Assembly (NCBI GenBank): GCA_963575745.1
Contig: CAUYUJ010014171.1
Location: 610,186 to 674,185 of the forward strand
DNA from: Prorocentrum cordatum
Taxonomy: Eukaryota; Sar; Dinophyceae; Prorocentrales; Prorocentraceae
DNA length: 64,000 nt
Direction: 5' to 3'
Of the stretch, positions 11,163 to 22,599 are shown one piece after another (position 1 is the first letter of the stretch; each line of letters begins with the position of its first letter). Under the pieces are notes generated by a model. The model made no database searches, was not told where the DNA came from, and saw only the letters and a list, made by a program, of their open reading frames with translations. Made by a program: the position numbers and the translations under genes.

Positions 11163-12755
11163 TGTCTGGGACATTTCTGACTACGAAGCAAACTCGCACG
11201 CTGGAGCATAGCTGGCCACCGTGTTAGAGGGGCGAGCGAGCGAAGCTTCACGCCAATCGCGCCCTACATTCTTGCACACCTGCACGGGCTACCTAACAAT
11301 AGCGCAGTGCACAGGATTTGGGGGAGAGGATGAGAGGGAGGGTGGGACGAGGGCGGGGAGGGAGGGGGGGAGGGGATCCAGCCGCCTGACCCCAGGCCCT
11401 TACCTGGTTCCTGCAGGCGGGGCTGCTGTAAACGCAGCCGCACAAAACGGGACATTGTCGCGATGACGCCACGGACTGCCACCGCCGCCCATCCCGACGA
11501 CGCCGCTCGGACTGCCACCGCCGCTGCACTACCCGAGAACGGATGGCACACGGAAGCGGCACTTGGGCCCGCAATTGCGGCGCGCACCATTCCAGCAGAG
11601 CCGCCGCTCGGGCAGCCTCCGCTGCGGGCCCTTGAAACTCACCAGGCTTCGCTGGTGGAGACTGCTAGCTGGTTCGAGGATGCCGCGTTGGCGAGGACGG
11701 TGCCTTTGCCCCCGCTTTGCCTTCCGCGCACGCCAGCGCAAAAGCTCTGACGCTACTTTGCCTGGGCTGCGCGCTTGCTGCGCTTGCTCTCCTGGACGCG
11801 GAGCTCGTCCAAGTACTGCCTCGGAGAAGCCAGCGCTTCTCCGCATCAGAAGCGACGCAGACCTCGGGGCGTATGTCGGCCTTCACCTTCTTATCCGATC
11901 TGTCATTATTATTTCCTTCTGCTTGAAGCGGTCCTCGACCTCAGCCAGAGGCTCGCTGCTGAAGGCAAGACTCTCAGCCTCCGCTGCTGCCATGCGCTTG
12001 AGGATGTTAAGCTCCTTGCTGGTGAGGCTGGACTCCGACGCAGTCTGGCCTGGCGCTGCACCTGGCTTGTTATTACCTCGGTGTCGCTGGTCGTGAGGCG
12101 CTGCACCTGCTGGACGTGGTGCTGGTGCGCTGGCTCCTTCCCTTGAGCCTGTACCCTGGAGTCGCTGGCCATCGCGTGGTGATGGTGATGTACCGTGTAC
12201 GTGTGGCGCACGCTCTCACACTCGATGTGGGTGCCCTTGGGCACGAATTGGTGCATGCTGTCGGGGTCCGTCGGCAGATGCTACACGCAGGGCGGGGGAG
12301 CAGAGACAGACGGGCTCCTCGTCAGCGGCTTGCGCACGATGCGCCTTTCCGGACTCCTCGAACGCCCAGCAGTTGGCTTGGGGGCTCGCGGACGACGTCG
12401 GACGGCCTGGGCGCCCTCCGTGCCCCGAGCTGCCGCCTTAGCCCGTTCGCAGCCCGCCAGGGTGCCCGATCAAGTCCTGCGATCCTGGGTGCACCCTCTG
12501 CGGCACCGCGCGGGGCCTCCGACGCGCCGTTCGCTGGGGAGGTCCCGCTCCCGGACTCTGCCGGGGGCGCCCTCGCCGCCGGAGCCGGCCGCTTCTCCGC
12601 CGCCGCGCCCGGCCGCCAGCGCGTCCGCGAGCTCCCTGGTGGAGCCTGCCACGGGGCCCGATCCCGCATTGCCATCCGCAAGTCTGCGGGGCCCAGGCCC
12701 GGGGGTTGGGGGGACAGGCCGGCGCGCGCGCACCCCTTGCCTGGGCGAAGACGGC
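11163..12755. other. No named gene; possible minus-strand coding fragment 11880-12260
   Basis: On the minus strand, 12256 down to about 12075 reads HQFVPKGTHIECESV. After a small frame shift, about 12035 down to 11885 reads a helical charged segment containing LTSKELNILKRMAAAEAES and ending with a stop. This looks like degraded coding sequence, but I recognise no family. The plus strand here is GC-rich with no convincing frame. Confidence 0.25.
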
Positions 12756-12756
12756 T

Positions 12757-12885
12757 GAGGAGGAGGAGGAGGAGGAGGAGGAGGAGGAGGAGGAGGAGGA
12801 GGAGGAGGAGGAGGAGGAGGAGGAGGAGCGACGACGACGACGAGGACGGCGGCGGCGGCGGCGACGACGCTGGCCGTCTGCAAGG
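12757..12885 (+). repeat. GGA array grading into CGA/GCG
   Basis: About 24 GGA units, then CGACGA and GGCGGC units. Frames through it are poly-Glu or poly-Ser. Confidence 0.9.
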
Positions 12886-13042
12886 TGGGGCAGCGCGTGC
12901 ACGTGCGAGTGCTGGCAGGCGCCGCCGTGTTCGCGGCCAAGGGGGACGGGCGCTGTCTGGGAGGGATGAAGGAGGGAGGAGGGAGGGAGGAGCGAAGAGG
13001 GCGGAGGGACAATAGAGGAGGGAATAGGGAGGAGGGAGGAGG

Positions 13043-13228
13043 GATAATGATGATGATGGTGATGATAATTGTGAGGAGGAGGAGCATGAGGATGATGATG
13101 ATGATGATGAGGATGATGATGCTGAGGATGATGATGAGCTGATGATGACGATAATGATGATGGTGGTGCTGATGATGAAGAAGACGACGATCATGATGAT
13201 GATGATAACGATGATGATGATGCTTATA

Positions 13229-13277
<49 letters not shown>

Positions 13278-13306
13278 CGACGATCAGGATGAGGATAATG
13301 ATGATG

Positions 13307-13371
<65 letters not shown>

Positions 13372-13495
13372 AACGATGAGGATCAGGATGATGATAATGA
13401 TGATGAGGATGCCGATTATGATAATGACAATGATAGTGATGACGACGCTGATGCTGATGCTATGATGATGGTAATGATGGCGTTGATGATGAGTA
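13043..13495 (+). repeat. GAT/ATG trinucleotide array
   Basis: Long, nearly pure GAT runs (for example 13225-13275) with GGT, GAG and AAT variants. A purine-rich GGA/GGGA stretch lies just to the left (12960-13040). Confidence 0.9.
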
Positions 13496-13504
13496 CGATT
13501 CGTG

Positions 13505-13725
13505 TGCGAAATGTTTGCGAAACAACAATGGATGCATGACCATGACAACACAGGGCATCTCCGTGCATGCGCGTCATGGGTGGGCGACTCGCAGCAGATT
13601 CAATAAGATAAACGAGCGTCCATCAGGCGCACGGGGCTCCGTAGAATCACGCGGGGCATGCCAGTGGCTCGATGCAGGTCCCCCTTCAGGTCCTTTTCTA
13701 TATAACCGCAAGCGGGGTACAAATC
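13505..13725 (+). repeat. Dispersed duplication, copy 1
   Basis: Shares the ordered words TTTGCGAA, AACACAGGGCATC, CCGTGCATGCG, GAGATAA/AAGATAA, CAGGCGC and ATGCCAGTGGCTCGATG with 14383-14600. Copies are same-strand and diverged. Confidence 0.75.
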
Positions 13726-13987
13726 GGACACCGTAACCAGAGTGTATGATTTCATGCACGGGGTGGCATTTCAGCGCGTATCTATCGACCTCTAATTTCC
13801 AGGTCGGACCTGGCAATCATCCGCCGGCGCGCTTCTTCCATTGCTTTTTGACAGGAAGCCCTCCCAGGTCGACCCTAAAGAAAACGTATTATCACCGGAC
13901 GGCGCCGCCAGACTATGTTAGTCCAGATCCACCGTTGGCGCCACGGAGGTGATTGAGCCGAACTCGCGATAGCGTTCGGCAACTTGT

Positions 13988-14320
13988 TACTCCCATCTGC
14001 ATCGGTCTTGGGTTCAAGTTCTACATCGCTCTGCGATGCCATGGCTGCCAGGGTGGAGCAGGCCAAATCGTTCAAATATTTGGTGCGAGCGCATGTTCTG
14101 GAGCTTGGCGAAGACGGCGCATGCCGCAATGCAGAAGAAGGGCGCCGTGTTACGCCCCATCTCCATCGGTCTCTGGGCTTAATCTCCGCATCCCTCTGGG
14201 TGGCCACGTCCGCCAGGGTGGAGCAGGCCAAGAAGTCCACGCATGTGTGCGAATGCATTTTGCGGACCTTATCGAAGACGGCGCGTGTCGAATTTCAGAG
14301 AAGGGCGCCGCGCCAGGCTG
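13988..14320 (+). repeat. Two-copy tandem repeat, unit about 165 bp
   Basis: The first unit starts near 13991 (CATCTGCATCGGTCT) and the second near 14157 (CATCTCCATCGGTCT). Both contain GCCAGGGTGGAGCAGGCCAA, then a GCGAATGC/GCGCATG-type block, then GAAGACGGCGC. The divergence is substantial. Confidence 0.7.
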
Positions 14321-14382
14321 CCGAGATGGCCGCGTCCAGAAACAAGGCCACGGGGTCGGATAAATTGCACCGACCGCAATCG

Positions 14383-14600
14383 ATTTGCGAACAAAAGCTG
14401 TGCGCATGACAACGTCAACACAGGGCATCGCCGTGCATGCGTGTCGTGTGTGAGCGACCCAGAGCATCTACAATGAGATAAGCGAGCCCCCGTCAGGCGC
14501 GCTGGGCCCCGTTCAAGCCACGTTACATGCCAGTGGCTCGATGGGCTGCGACCGCCTCGGGGCTGCATTTGCAGGTCCCTTCGGGTATCTTTTCAAAAAA
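14383..14600 (+). repeat. Dispersed duplication, copy 2
   Basis: Diverged partner of 13505-13725. The two copies flank the 165-bp tandem pair, so a larger duplicated block may be involved. Confidence 0.75.
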
Positions 14601-14734
14601 ATAGTCCAGCTGCCCGCAGCAGGTTCCGTCACAGTGACAGCGCAGCGTTCTCGGTGGTTCTTTGATAGGGATGCCTCCGTTCTAATACGCATTCAATAGT
14701 AAATATCGCGTTTTTTTATTTACCCGGACAAAAC

Positions 14735-15285
14735 CTTCATAAACCTTCAGTAAGTATCCCCTTGGCTTGGAAACTGCCTTTTACCAAGGGGTCCTTGTGG
14801 AGCATCCCTTCAGTGAGGCAGCTTTGGTGAGGATGCCTGTGGTAACAACCCCACGGCAAGGATCCCAGGTATAAGGATTCATTACACATGTTTCATTTAC
14901 TAAGGGCTCCTTGGCGATGATGCCTTTAGGAAAGGATCTGTGGTAATAATGTGTTGAGTGATGCCTCCTTATTAGGGATCTTTCTGTAGTAAGGGTACCC
15001 TCGGTGCGTACCCCTGTAGAACGGAATCCTTACGATTTTCTTTCGTCGAATTTCTTTAGTAAGGATGCGTTTTCCTGATTCAGGATGCTTGTAGTCATGT
15101 AGACAAAAATAAGGATGCTTTAAATGAGGCTTGCCTTATGGGAATGTCTGTAGTAAAGGGCCCCTCGATAAAGACCCTTATACTAAGGATTCCTCGCGCA
15201 TTCTTCCTTTAGTGAGGAATCCTTGAGAACGGCGCCTTCAGTAAGGAATCCTGAGTAAGGCTTCCTGCAGCAAGGACTCACTGGC
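14735..15285 (+). repeat. Degenerate AAGGAT-type short repeat tract
   Basis: Words such as AAGGATCC, AAGGATGCC and TTTAGTAAGGAT, with CCTTTAG/CCTTCAG, recur every 20-30 bases. Sequence on each side is AT-richer than the window average. No frame of note. Confidence 0.65.
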
Positions 15286-15486
15286 CAGGATACCTGATCG
15301 GGGGTGGAGGAGGGGAACATCTGATCCCGTCCACCCGCCGCCGTTTCTGTTTTTGAGTTGCTTCTCCCCCCCATGGGGGAGGATATCAGACCCACTACAA
15401 AATAACTGTCTGTGAATGCCCCATAGGAAGGGGAGGTGGTGGAGGAGGACGAGGAGAATCGTGCAAAAGTGTTCGGAGAGCTTTCG

Positions 15487-15949
15487 ATTATGATACCGGG
15501 GAAAAGCCCCGATCAGATTTTTGTTGGGGCAATGGGGCTATATGGGCTATATGGCTATAGGGGTATAGTGCTATAGGGCTACAGGGCTATAGGGCTCTAG
15601 AGCTATAGGGCTATAGGGCTATAGGGCTCTAGAGCTATAGGGCTCTAGGGCTCTAGGGCTATAGGGCCATAGTGCTATACGGCTGTAGGGCTATAGGGCT
15701 ATAGGGCTACTGGGCTATTGGGCTATTGGGCTATTCGGCACCCCCGGGCACCCGGGCACCGCCGGGCACCCGGGCACCCGGGCACCCGGGCCCCGCCACC
15801 GAAATCGGCCACGCACCTCCGGCCGCCCGGGCACCCGGGCACCGCCGGGCACCCGGGCACCCGGGCTCGGCCACCGAAATCGGCGACAAACCTCACCTAA
15901 CCCTTTAATCCGCTAGGACCCCTACAGAGGCAAGCTCTGATTGGGGAAT
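15487..15949 (+). repeat. Composite minisatellite element, copy B
   Basis: Same borders and array order as 726-1203: ATTATGATACC, GAAAAGCCCC, then GGGCTATAG-type array (about 15535-15733), then GGGCACCCG array (about 15735-15870), CACCGAAATCGGC, CTAGGACCCCTACAGAGG, GGGGAAT. Here the ACCGAAATCGGC box occurs twice, the second after another run of the G/C-rich array, so the 3' module is partly duplicated. Confidence 0.85.
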
Positions 15950-16601
15950 GACGCAAATGCCGCCCCCATTACTACAAGAAAACAGAGAGAAGGAGAAAGC
16001 AAATGAGCACGAACAACAGTGTCCAACGGCCGCATATTCCACAATAGCCCTGGATGTTTTTAGACGGTCCCGAGGCCAGGTCAGGGCCCACAGAGGCCGA
16101 AAACGGCCAAAACAGCCCGTCGTGATTTTTCACAGTGAGAGGAAATAGCCGGGGGTGGGAGGGGGACGTTGCCGGCGGCTCTGTCCTGTCAGGATTTGGT
16201 CAGAACCCGTCGCGGCCGTCGGCCCGCGCGTCGTCCTCCCTTGTCGGTCAGCGGGTCGCAGTGCCCGCCGCCCGAGTGTCTGTGGGTGGGCGGCACGGGA
16301 GGGAGCAACGTAGGGAGGGAGGCGGGGGCTGGCCCTGTGGCAATTTCGAGCGCATGTTCAGTTCAGGCCCCGTTCGGCTCCGGCTTCTGGCGGATTCGGA
16401 CCTATTTTCGCTGGGCCCCAGTGGACATTCTGCGACATGTAGATGAGTATGCACATGAGTATAGAAGAGGTTTGATATGCTATGGTGATGATTTGCTGCT
16501 GTTACTGTCTCTCGCTGGTGCTTAGTGTTCTCTTTTGCCATTCGTCGCACAGCTGGGCGGGAGGGTGAACGCACCTACTCACGACGTATTTCGAGTACGG
16601 T
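15950..16601. other. No recognisable gene
   Basis: Only short frames. No repeat or domain recognised. Confidence 0.4.
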
Positions 16602-17432
16602 ATGAGAGGATTGTTGTTTGTTTTGCTAATCTTGCATCAAGAGCTGTTGGTTAAACTTTGTGGTTGTGATGAACAGTGGTATAGCGGTAGCAGTTGTTGT
16701 TCCACCTCTGCGAGGATTTCATATCGAGTGGCCGTGCAAGACTACATGCTGGCGCTCATTCTAGCGTTCGTGAATTTTCACAGCGCACTTCATACCATCG
16801 ACGGTTCCATCACCATCGAGGGCCTCGTCACCAACAACTTGGACCACGGCAGAAACAGCAGCCCGGGCAACGTCAACGGCAGCATCAGCTACAACGTCTG
16901 CAGCAGCTGCAGGATACTTGAGAAGATGACGACGTCCAAGCACTTCCAGGATGAACCCCTCGACGTGGACAAAGAGGGCGTGGTCAATTACAATGGCGAC
17001 CCCGCCTGCGGGGAGGAGTTCCAGGAAAGTGCGATTCTTGGCGACCATGCGAGCGAGGCAAAGGTTCAAAAGTACGACGCCATTAAGCTCAATACTGCAC
17101 TTAATGGAAGGGCGTGGAATCAGACGCGTAATTGGGCCGAGATCACTACCCAAGCAGTTCTGGAGAGAGCAGGTGATGACCCTCTTGCTGCAACGCAGCT
17201 GGTAGTGGCGACGGTTCGACCGGCATGCGAGAGGATCGCGCCATTACGACAGCGGCATTCGGTAAGGTTGTTTCCCAACCCTCCTGTGTTGGGTTCTCGT
17301 TTTGAATACAGCAATTTGGTCTCCACTTCCTCCTCCTCTCCTCCTCCTCCTCCTCCTCCTCCTCTCATTTCCTCCTTCTCTCCTGTTTCCTGTGTTCCCT
17401 TCTCCTCTTCTCTCGTACCGTCTGGTTCCTGA
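16602..17432 (+). CDS. Unassigned open reading frame with coding-like codon use
   Basis: The frame 16602-17432 is open for 276 codons. Between about 16795 and 17110 its codons end almost always in C or G (runs such as atc-acc-atc-gag-ggc-ctc-gtc), which is the bias expected of genes in GC-rich dinoflagellate DNA. The translated stretch includes ITIEGLVTNNLDHGRNS and LDVDKEGVVNYNGDPACGEE; I recognise no family. The tail runs into a TCC/CTC-rich tract (17325-17400), so the true 3' end is unclear and an intron or decay is possible. The opposite-strand frame 16761-17153 is codon-aligned with it and is most likely a shadow. Confidence 0.3.
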   Translation: MRGLLFVLLILHQELLVKLCGCDEQWYSGSSCCSTSARISYRVAVQDYMLALILAFVNFHSALHTIDGSITIEGLVTNNLDHGRNSSPGNVNGSISYNVCSSCRILEKMTTSKHFQDEPLDVDKEGVVNYNGDPACGEEFQESAILGDHASEAKVQKYDAIKLNTALNGRAWNQTRNWAEITTQAVLERAGDDPLAATQLVVATVRPACERIAPLRQRHSVRLFPNPPVLGSRFEYSNLVSTSSSSPPPPPPPPLISSFSPVSCVPFSSSLVPSGS

Positions 17433-17464
17433 TTGCTGCCTCGCCGTCTTGTCTGTTGGGTGGG

Positions 17465-19772
17465 CGTGCCTAGGGGGTGCGACACTTTCGTGGGCTCCTG
17501 GAAGGCCCAACAGAGGTACGTCATACGCAGATCACCACTTTAGCTCGCGGTGCCCTGGGGGGCTGCGATCTGCGAAACTGGCGGCACTTTCGTGGGCTCG
17601 TGGGAGGCCCAGCTGAGGTACGTCATACGCGGACCACCTCGAGACCTCGCCGCCCCCCGGGGAGCTTGCGATCTGCGAAACTGTCGGCACATTCGTGGGC
17701 TTCTGGGAGGCCCAGCGGAGGTACTTCATACGCAGATCACCTCGGGACCTCGCCGCCCCCTGTGGGGTTTGCGATCTGCGCAACTGTCAGCACTTTCGTG
17801 GGCTCTTGGGAGGCCCAGCGGAGGTACGTCATACGCGGAACACCTCGGGACCTCGCCGCCCCGTGGGGGGCGTGCGATCTGCGAAACTGTCGGCACTTTC
17901 GTGGGCTCTTGGGAGGCCCAGCTGAGGTACGTCCCACGCGGACCACCTCGAGACCTCGCCGCCCCCTGGGGGGGCGTGCGATCTGCGAAACTCTCGGCAG
18001 TTGCGTGGGTTCTTGGGGGGCACAGCGGAGGTACGTCGTACGCGGACCACCTCGAGACCTCGCCGCCCCCTGGGGGGGGGGCCTGCGATATGTGCAACTG
18101 TCGCCATTTCCGTGGGCTCTTGGGAGGCCCAGCGGAGGTGCGTCATACGCGGATTACCTCGGAACCTCGCCGCCTCCGTGGGGGCTTGCGATCTGTGCAA
18201 CTGTCGGCACTTGCGTGGGTTCTTGGGGGGCCCAGCGGATGTACGTCATACGCGGACTACCTCGAGACCTCGCCGCTCCCTGGGGGGCTTGCGATCTGCG
18301 CAACGTTGGCTCTTGGGAGGCCCAGCGGAGGTACGTCATACGCGGAACACCTCAGGACCTCGCCGCCCCCTGGGGGGCTTGCGATATGCGCAACCGTCGG
18401 CACATTCCTGGGTTCTTGGGAGGCCCAACGGACGTACGTCGTACGCGGAACACCTCGGGACCTCGCCGCCCTGTGGGGGGCTTGCCATGTGCGAAACTGT
18501 CGGCACTTTCGTGGGCTCGTGGGAGGCCCAGCTGAGGTACGTCCCACGCGGACCACCTCGAGACCTCGCCGCCCTCTGGGGGGCGTGCGATCTGCGAAAT
18601 TGTCGGCAGTTGCGTGGGTTCTTGGGGGGCCCAGCGGAGGTACGTCGTACGCGGACCACCTCGAGACCTCGCCGCCCCCTCGGGGGCTTGCGATGCCGCC
18701 ACTTTCGTTGGCTCTTGGGAGGCCCAGCGGAGGTGCATCATACGCGGACTACCTCGGGACCTCGCCGCCTCCGTGGGGGCTTGCGATCTGCGCAATTGTC
18801 GGCACATTCGTGGTTTCTTGGGGGGCCCGCCGGATGTACGTCATACGCGGACTACCTCGAGACCTCGCCGCTCCGAGTGGGGCTTGCGACCAGCGCAACT
18901 GTCGGCACTTTCGTTGGCTTTTGGGAGGCCCAGTGGAGGTGCGTCATACGCGGCACACCTCGGGACCTCGCCGCCCCCTGGGGGGCTTGCGATCTGCGCA
19001 ATTGTCGGCACATTCGTGGGTTCTTGGGAGGCCCAGCGGCTGGGGGGCTTGCGATATGCGAAACTGTCGGCATTTGCGGGGGTGCTCGGGAGGCCCAGCG
19101 GAGGTACGTCATACGCGGACCACCTCGAGACCTCACCGCCCCCTGGGGGGCGTGCGATCTGCGAAACTGTCGGCACTTGCGCGGGTTCTTGGGGGGCCCA
19201 GCGGAGGTACGTCACACGCGGCCCACCTCGCGACCTCGCTGCCCCCTGGGGGCTTGCGATCTGCGAAACAGTCGCCACTTTCGTTGGCTTTTGGGAGGCC
19301 CGCCGGAAGTACGTCATACGCAGGTCACCCCGGGTCCTCGCCGCCCCCTGGGGGGCTTGAGACCTGCGCAACTGTCGCTACTTTCGTGTGCTCCTGGGAG
19401 GCCCAGCGGGGCTGCGTCCCACGCGGACCACCTCGGGACCTCGCCGCCCCGTGGGGGGCTTGCGATCTGCGAAACAGTCGCCACTTTCGTGGGTTCCCGG
19501 GAAGCCCAATGGAGGTACGTCCCACGCGGACCACATCGGGACCTCGCCGCCCCCTGGGGGGCTTGCGATCAGCGCAACTGTCGCCACTTCCGTGGGCTCC
19601 TGGGAGGCCCAACGGGGGTGCGCCCCACGCGGGCCACCTCGGGACCTCGCCGCCCCTTGAGGGGCTTGCGGTCTGCGAAACTGTCGCCGCTTTCGCCGGC
19701 TCCTGGGAGGCCCGGCGGAGGTGCGTCCCGCGCGAACCACCGGTGAACCTCGCCGCCCCCTGGGGGGCTTGC
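17465..19772 (+). repeat. 103-bp satellite array, about 22 copies
   Basis: GCGATCTGCG recurs at about 17564, 17668, 17771, 17873 and 17976 and onward at intervals near 103. Each unit holds GGGAGGCCCAGCGGAGGTAC, then CATACGCGGACCACCTCG, then GACCTCGCCGCCCC, then CTTGCGATCTGCGAAACTG. Some copies are shortened (for example near 18300 and 19035). Because 103 is not divisible by 3, one forward frame crosses all three phases of the unit and still stays open for hundreds of codons. That reflects a stop-free GC-rich monomer, not selection for a protein that I can show. Confidence 0.95.
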
Positions 19773-19964
19773 AGTGAGCGGTCCTGAATGCGATCGCCAC
19801 GCGCGTAGAGAAAGGGTTGGGTACGTCGCAGGGTAATTCTCTTCAAGGCCCTCCGACAGCGGCCGGAGTCAGTGCAGGATTACATTTCAACGCGAGAGAT
19901 GGAGAATGATAGGTTGAAGCCCCTTTCGGCACGTGCGACGGTGAGCTAAGACTAGCCAACGTAC

Positions 19965-20880
19965 TTGTTGCTGAAGCAGGAAACTATCAGCGTGGCCGAG
20001 CATAAAGCCATCCCCGGGCAGTGCAACAACGAATGCATCTGGGGTGATGCGACGGCTGCGATACTGACCCAGCTAGACACTACTGGCAGACAAGATCGTG
20101 GACATGGGCAATGTGAAGTCAACGCGGCAGTTTACGAAGACGGAGAAGATGCCCCCTGGCAAATCACGGTGGACCGCGCGATGATGGGGGCGCCTTCCGC
20201 GACTCGGACTACGAGGCCTTGGCTGCCGACATCGACGAGTTCAGGGGAGTCATAGGCGACCTCGACGCCGAGGAGACCAGCCAGGAGGAGCGCGACGCTT
20301 TGGCATCGTAGGCCCGAAGCCTGGGATGGAAGGTTGGGCGCCGCAACCACGAGCCCAACTGCAAGCGGGCCCTGGGGCGGCCATCTCAGAGCAAGTCGAA
20401 TTGAGGTCGCGTGGCTAACATCGACAAGATCGGATCCATCAAGATGGATCGCGTGGAGGCCGATGATATGCCCAAGAAGATCAAGGCGCGCGCGAACTGC
20501 TAGGCAAGCGGCAAGAAGGGCCACTGCGAGGGCGACCCAGAGTGCGACACAATGTGGCAAACAAGCAGCATTTCGAGCCATATCCAGCGTGGTGGGCGCG
20601 GTGGACGCGGATGCTCCCAACGACGACCTGGAGGTTTTCTGCGTCGAGTTGGCTTTGCGATGACAGCGGCGACCAAGCTGCTCTTGGTGGGCAACTCTAT
20701 CGGCCTGACGGCCGCGCAGTTGGTCAGCGATCAGCCGGCCGCCATGGGCGCGGGCATGGGGGGTGCCAACAACCTGGCGACGACAGATTGCGAGGGGCAT
20801 GGAGATCCAGAAACTCTAGGCGCTAGACGCCGAGGACCACCAACAGTACCAAGTGCAAGATGGATTACCAATGGCGCCTG
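19965..20880 (+). pseudogene. Copia gag remnant with damaged zinc knuckle
   Basis: Acidic helical gag-like segments (for example DSDYEALAADIDEFRGVIGD) precede a nucleocapsid-type knuckle near 20498-20545 that reads C, stop, A, S, GKKGH, then DPEC. In working relatives this is a CCHC knuckle that packages element RNA. Here one position is a TAG and the second cysteine is serine, so the knuckle is dead. In-frame stops also occur at about 20309 and 20405. Assignment is from the GKKGH and DPEC spacing plus position upstream of pol domains. Confidence 0.6.
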
Positions 20881-21777
20881 AGGAGTCGGAGGAAGATCCG
20901 ACACCAGATTCAGACGACAGAACGCGGCCATCTCGCGAGCCAGAACGAGAAAGCGGCTTCACGTATTACGTATGAGAAAACCACAGAGGTGGACCCACAG
21001 AGGACCAAAGAGAGGGCGAACTAGATCTCGGCCACGCGGATCATCTGCCCGGACACGCAGCAGGCCATCTAGACGTCATGGAGTGGTGCGTTTATTGGGC
21101 AAGGCGCCGGATGGATCATCGCGCGCGCGTCGCGACGGAGATGCCACCCGCCGGGCCGCGCAACGCGGCGCGTGATCTTTGCAGGGGAGCGCGGGGCGCA
21201 TCGCGAGAACTTCGAGGGCTCGCGAAGGGCGCGTGCGATCGACTACTTCACGCGGCCCCACCTACTTGGCTATGGGCGGGGCGACAAGCAGGGGCAAACG
21301 ACGGGCCGCGCGATGAGACCGCGTCGCCGAAGCAGGGGGGGAACGACGAGGATTCTGAGGATACTGATGCATGCGCTGCGCGCGCAGGACCTGCACCTGG
21401 TGGGCGCGCTGTGATGGGCGCCGCATGCCTACGAGGATGTGGGGGTTCAATAGCTCTGGGCCGCCATGCCGAGGACGGCAGAGTACCTGCCTGGATGAGA
21501 GGATCATCAATGAGGTTCGGAGTCGCGAACGACGGCCCCCCCCATCGGAGCAGGAGGGGGCAGGGGGTGACTGCTGGGATAGCCAGCGCATCTGCCAACC
21601 AACGTTTCCCGAGGCAACTGAAGTCAGAGACGCCAGTCCTGCTTTGCATGGCCCAGATGGGCGAGCTGGACACGGCGCTGTGCATCGAGGAGAGGCAGGC
21701 GCTTTTCCGGGCTATTGACAAGTGCCAGGTGCTCCTCAACAAAATTGCGTAGGGCACCCTGCGCATCTCGCTGAAGG
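20881..21777 (+). pseudogene. Copia polyprotein linker region, unassigned
   Basis: Several overlapping frames, none with a domain I can name. The frame 21078-21752 stays open for 224 codons and ends in a helical segment (ELDTALCIEERQALFRAI). It lies between gag and the methyltransferase-like segment and is probably diverged polyprotein; the protease was not found. Confidence 0.3.
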
Positions 21778-22599
21778 ATGCGCCATGGACGGAATCGACC
21801 AGGCCGACACCGTCAGCGACGACCGAAGATATTGAAGCCTGGAGCGCCGAAGTTCAAGAGGGCGACAGGCATCCCGCGCCGCAAGCAGCGGAGGCAGATC
21901 GAGACATGGGAAAATAGATCAAGAACAAGCTGGATCACCGTCAGCAGATCGGACACCCCGAGGGCGGGCCCGGAGGAGGAGCGGCCCATCATCGGCGAGT
22001 CCTACGCAGGTGGCGTGGCAGCAATTTCGGGGGCCCAGGCGAGAAGACGCGCGGCGCCCGGACCAAGTGGCATCGTGATCGGGGACGATCTATTGGACAT
22101 CAGGAAGCACAACGACATTCTGAAGCAGCTGAACAAAGAGGACCCCTACTTGACAGCAGTTGGCCTTCCAGGCATTAACGAACGTGCCCCACGCGTTCCC
22201 GAGAGCGACCAAGATAAAGAAGTTGGCAACGGGAACGAAAACCTATTGCTCTTGAGGAAGATCTGGATCCATTGCAAGCGGCGAGGGGCACATATGCTAC
22301 TGGAGCATCCCCTGACCTACATGGCGTGGATGCGCGCGCCATGGCCCGGAACTGAGCTTGTGGAGGCGATGGTGCGCCAGTGCGCCGAGGGCAGCGACCT
22401 GGTGGACTTCGTGGGCGATCCTGCAGGGAAGCCGACGCGGTTCCCAACGACGGCCCCCATGTTGGGCAAGAGGCTCACGTTGGTGATACGCGACGGCAAT
22501 CGCGCCCACGCGAGCGTGATCAGCAGGCCGAAGGAACGGCACCAAGTCTCGATAACTGAATGGCCGACTAGCCAAGACGATCGCGGACGGCCTCGATGA
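21778..22599 (+). pseudogene. Methyltransferase-like domain of the copia element
   Basis: The frame is open for 273 codons. From about 22132 it reads DPYLTAVGLPG, later LLEHPLTYMAW, then KPTRFPTTAP. I recall a domain of this layout from dinoflagellate copia polyproteins, with a PC-x-x-W-S-like loop, an ENP/EHP box and a KPT box; it resembles cytosine-C5 methyltransferases around their PC motif. Here the PC loop is mutated, since the expected cysteine position reads LPG. The domain in the LINE element at 55.4-56.3 kb has the same EHP-then-P-T order. Function is inferred only, and this copy is not expected to be active. Confidence 0.45.

Noticed and set aside
16761-17153. 130-codon minus-strand frame
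   Set aside because: Codon-aligned shadow of a plus-strand frame that has the stronger third-position bias.
17550-19787. 745-codon open reading frame on the plus strand
   Set aside because: It runs through the 103-bp satellite and cycles through all phases of the unit; composition explains it better than a gene.
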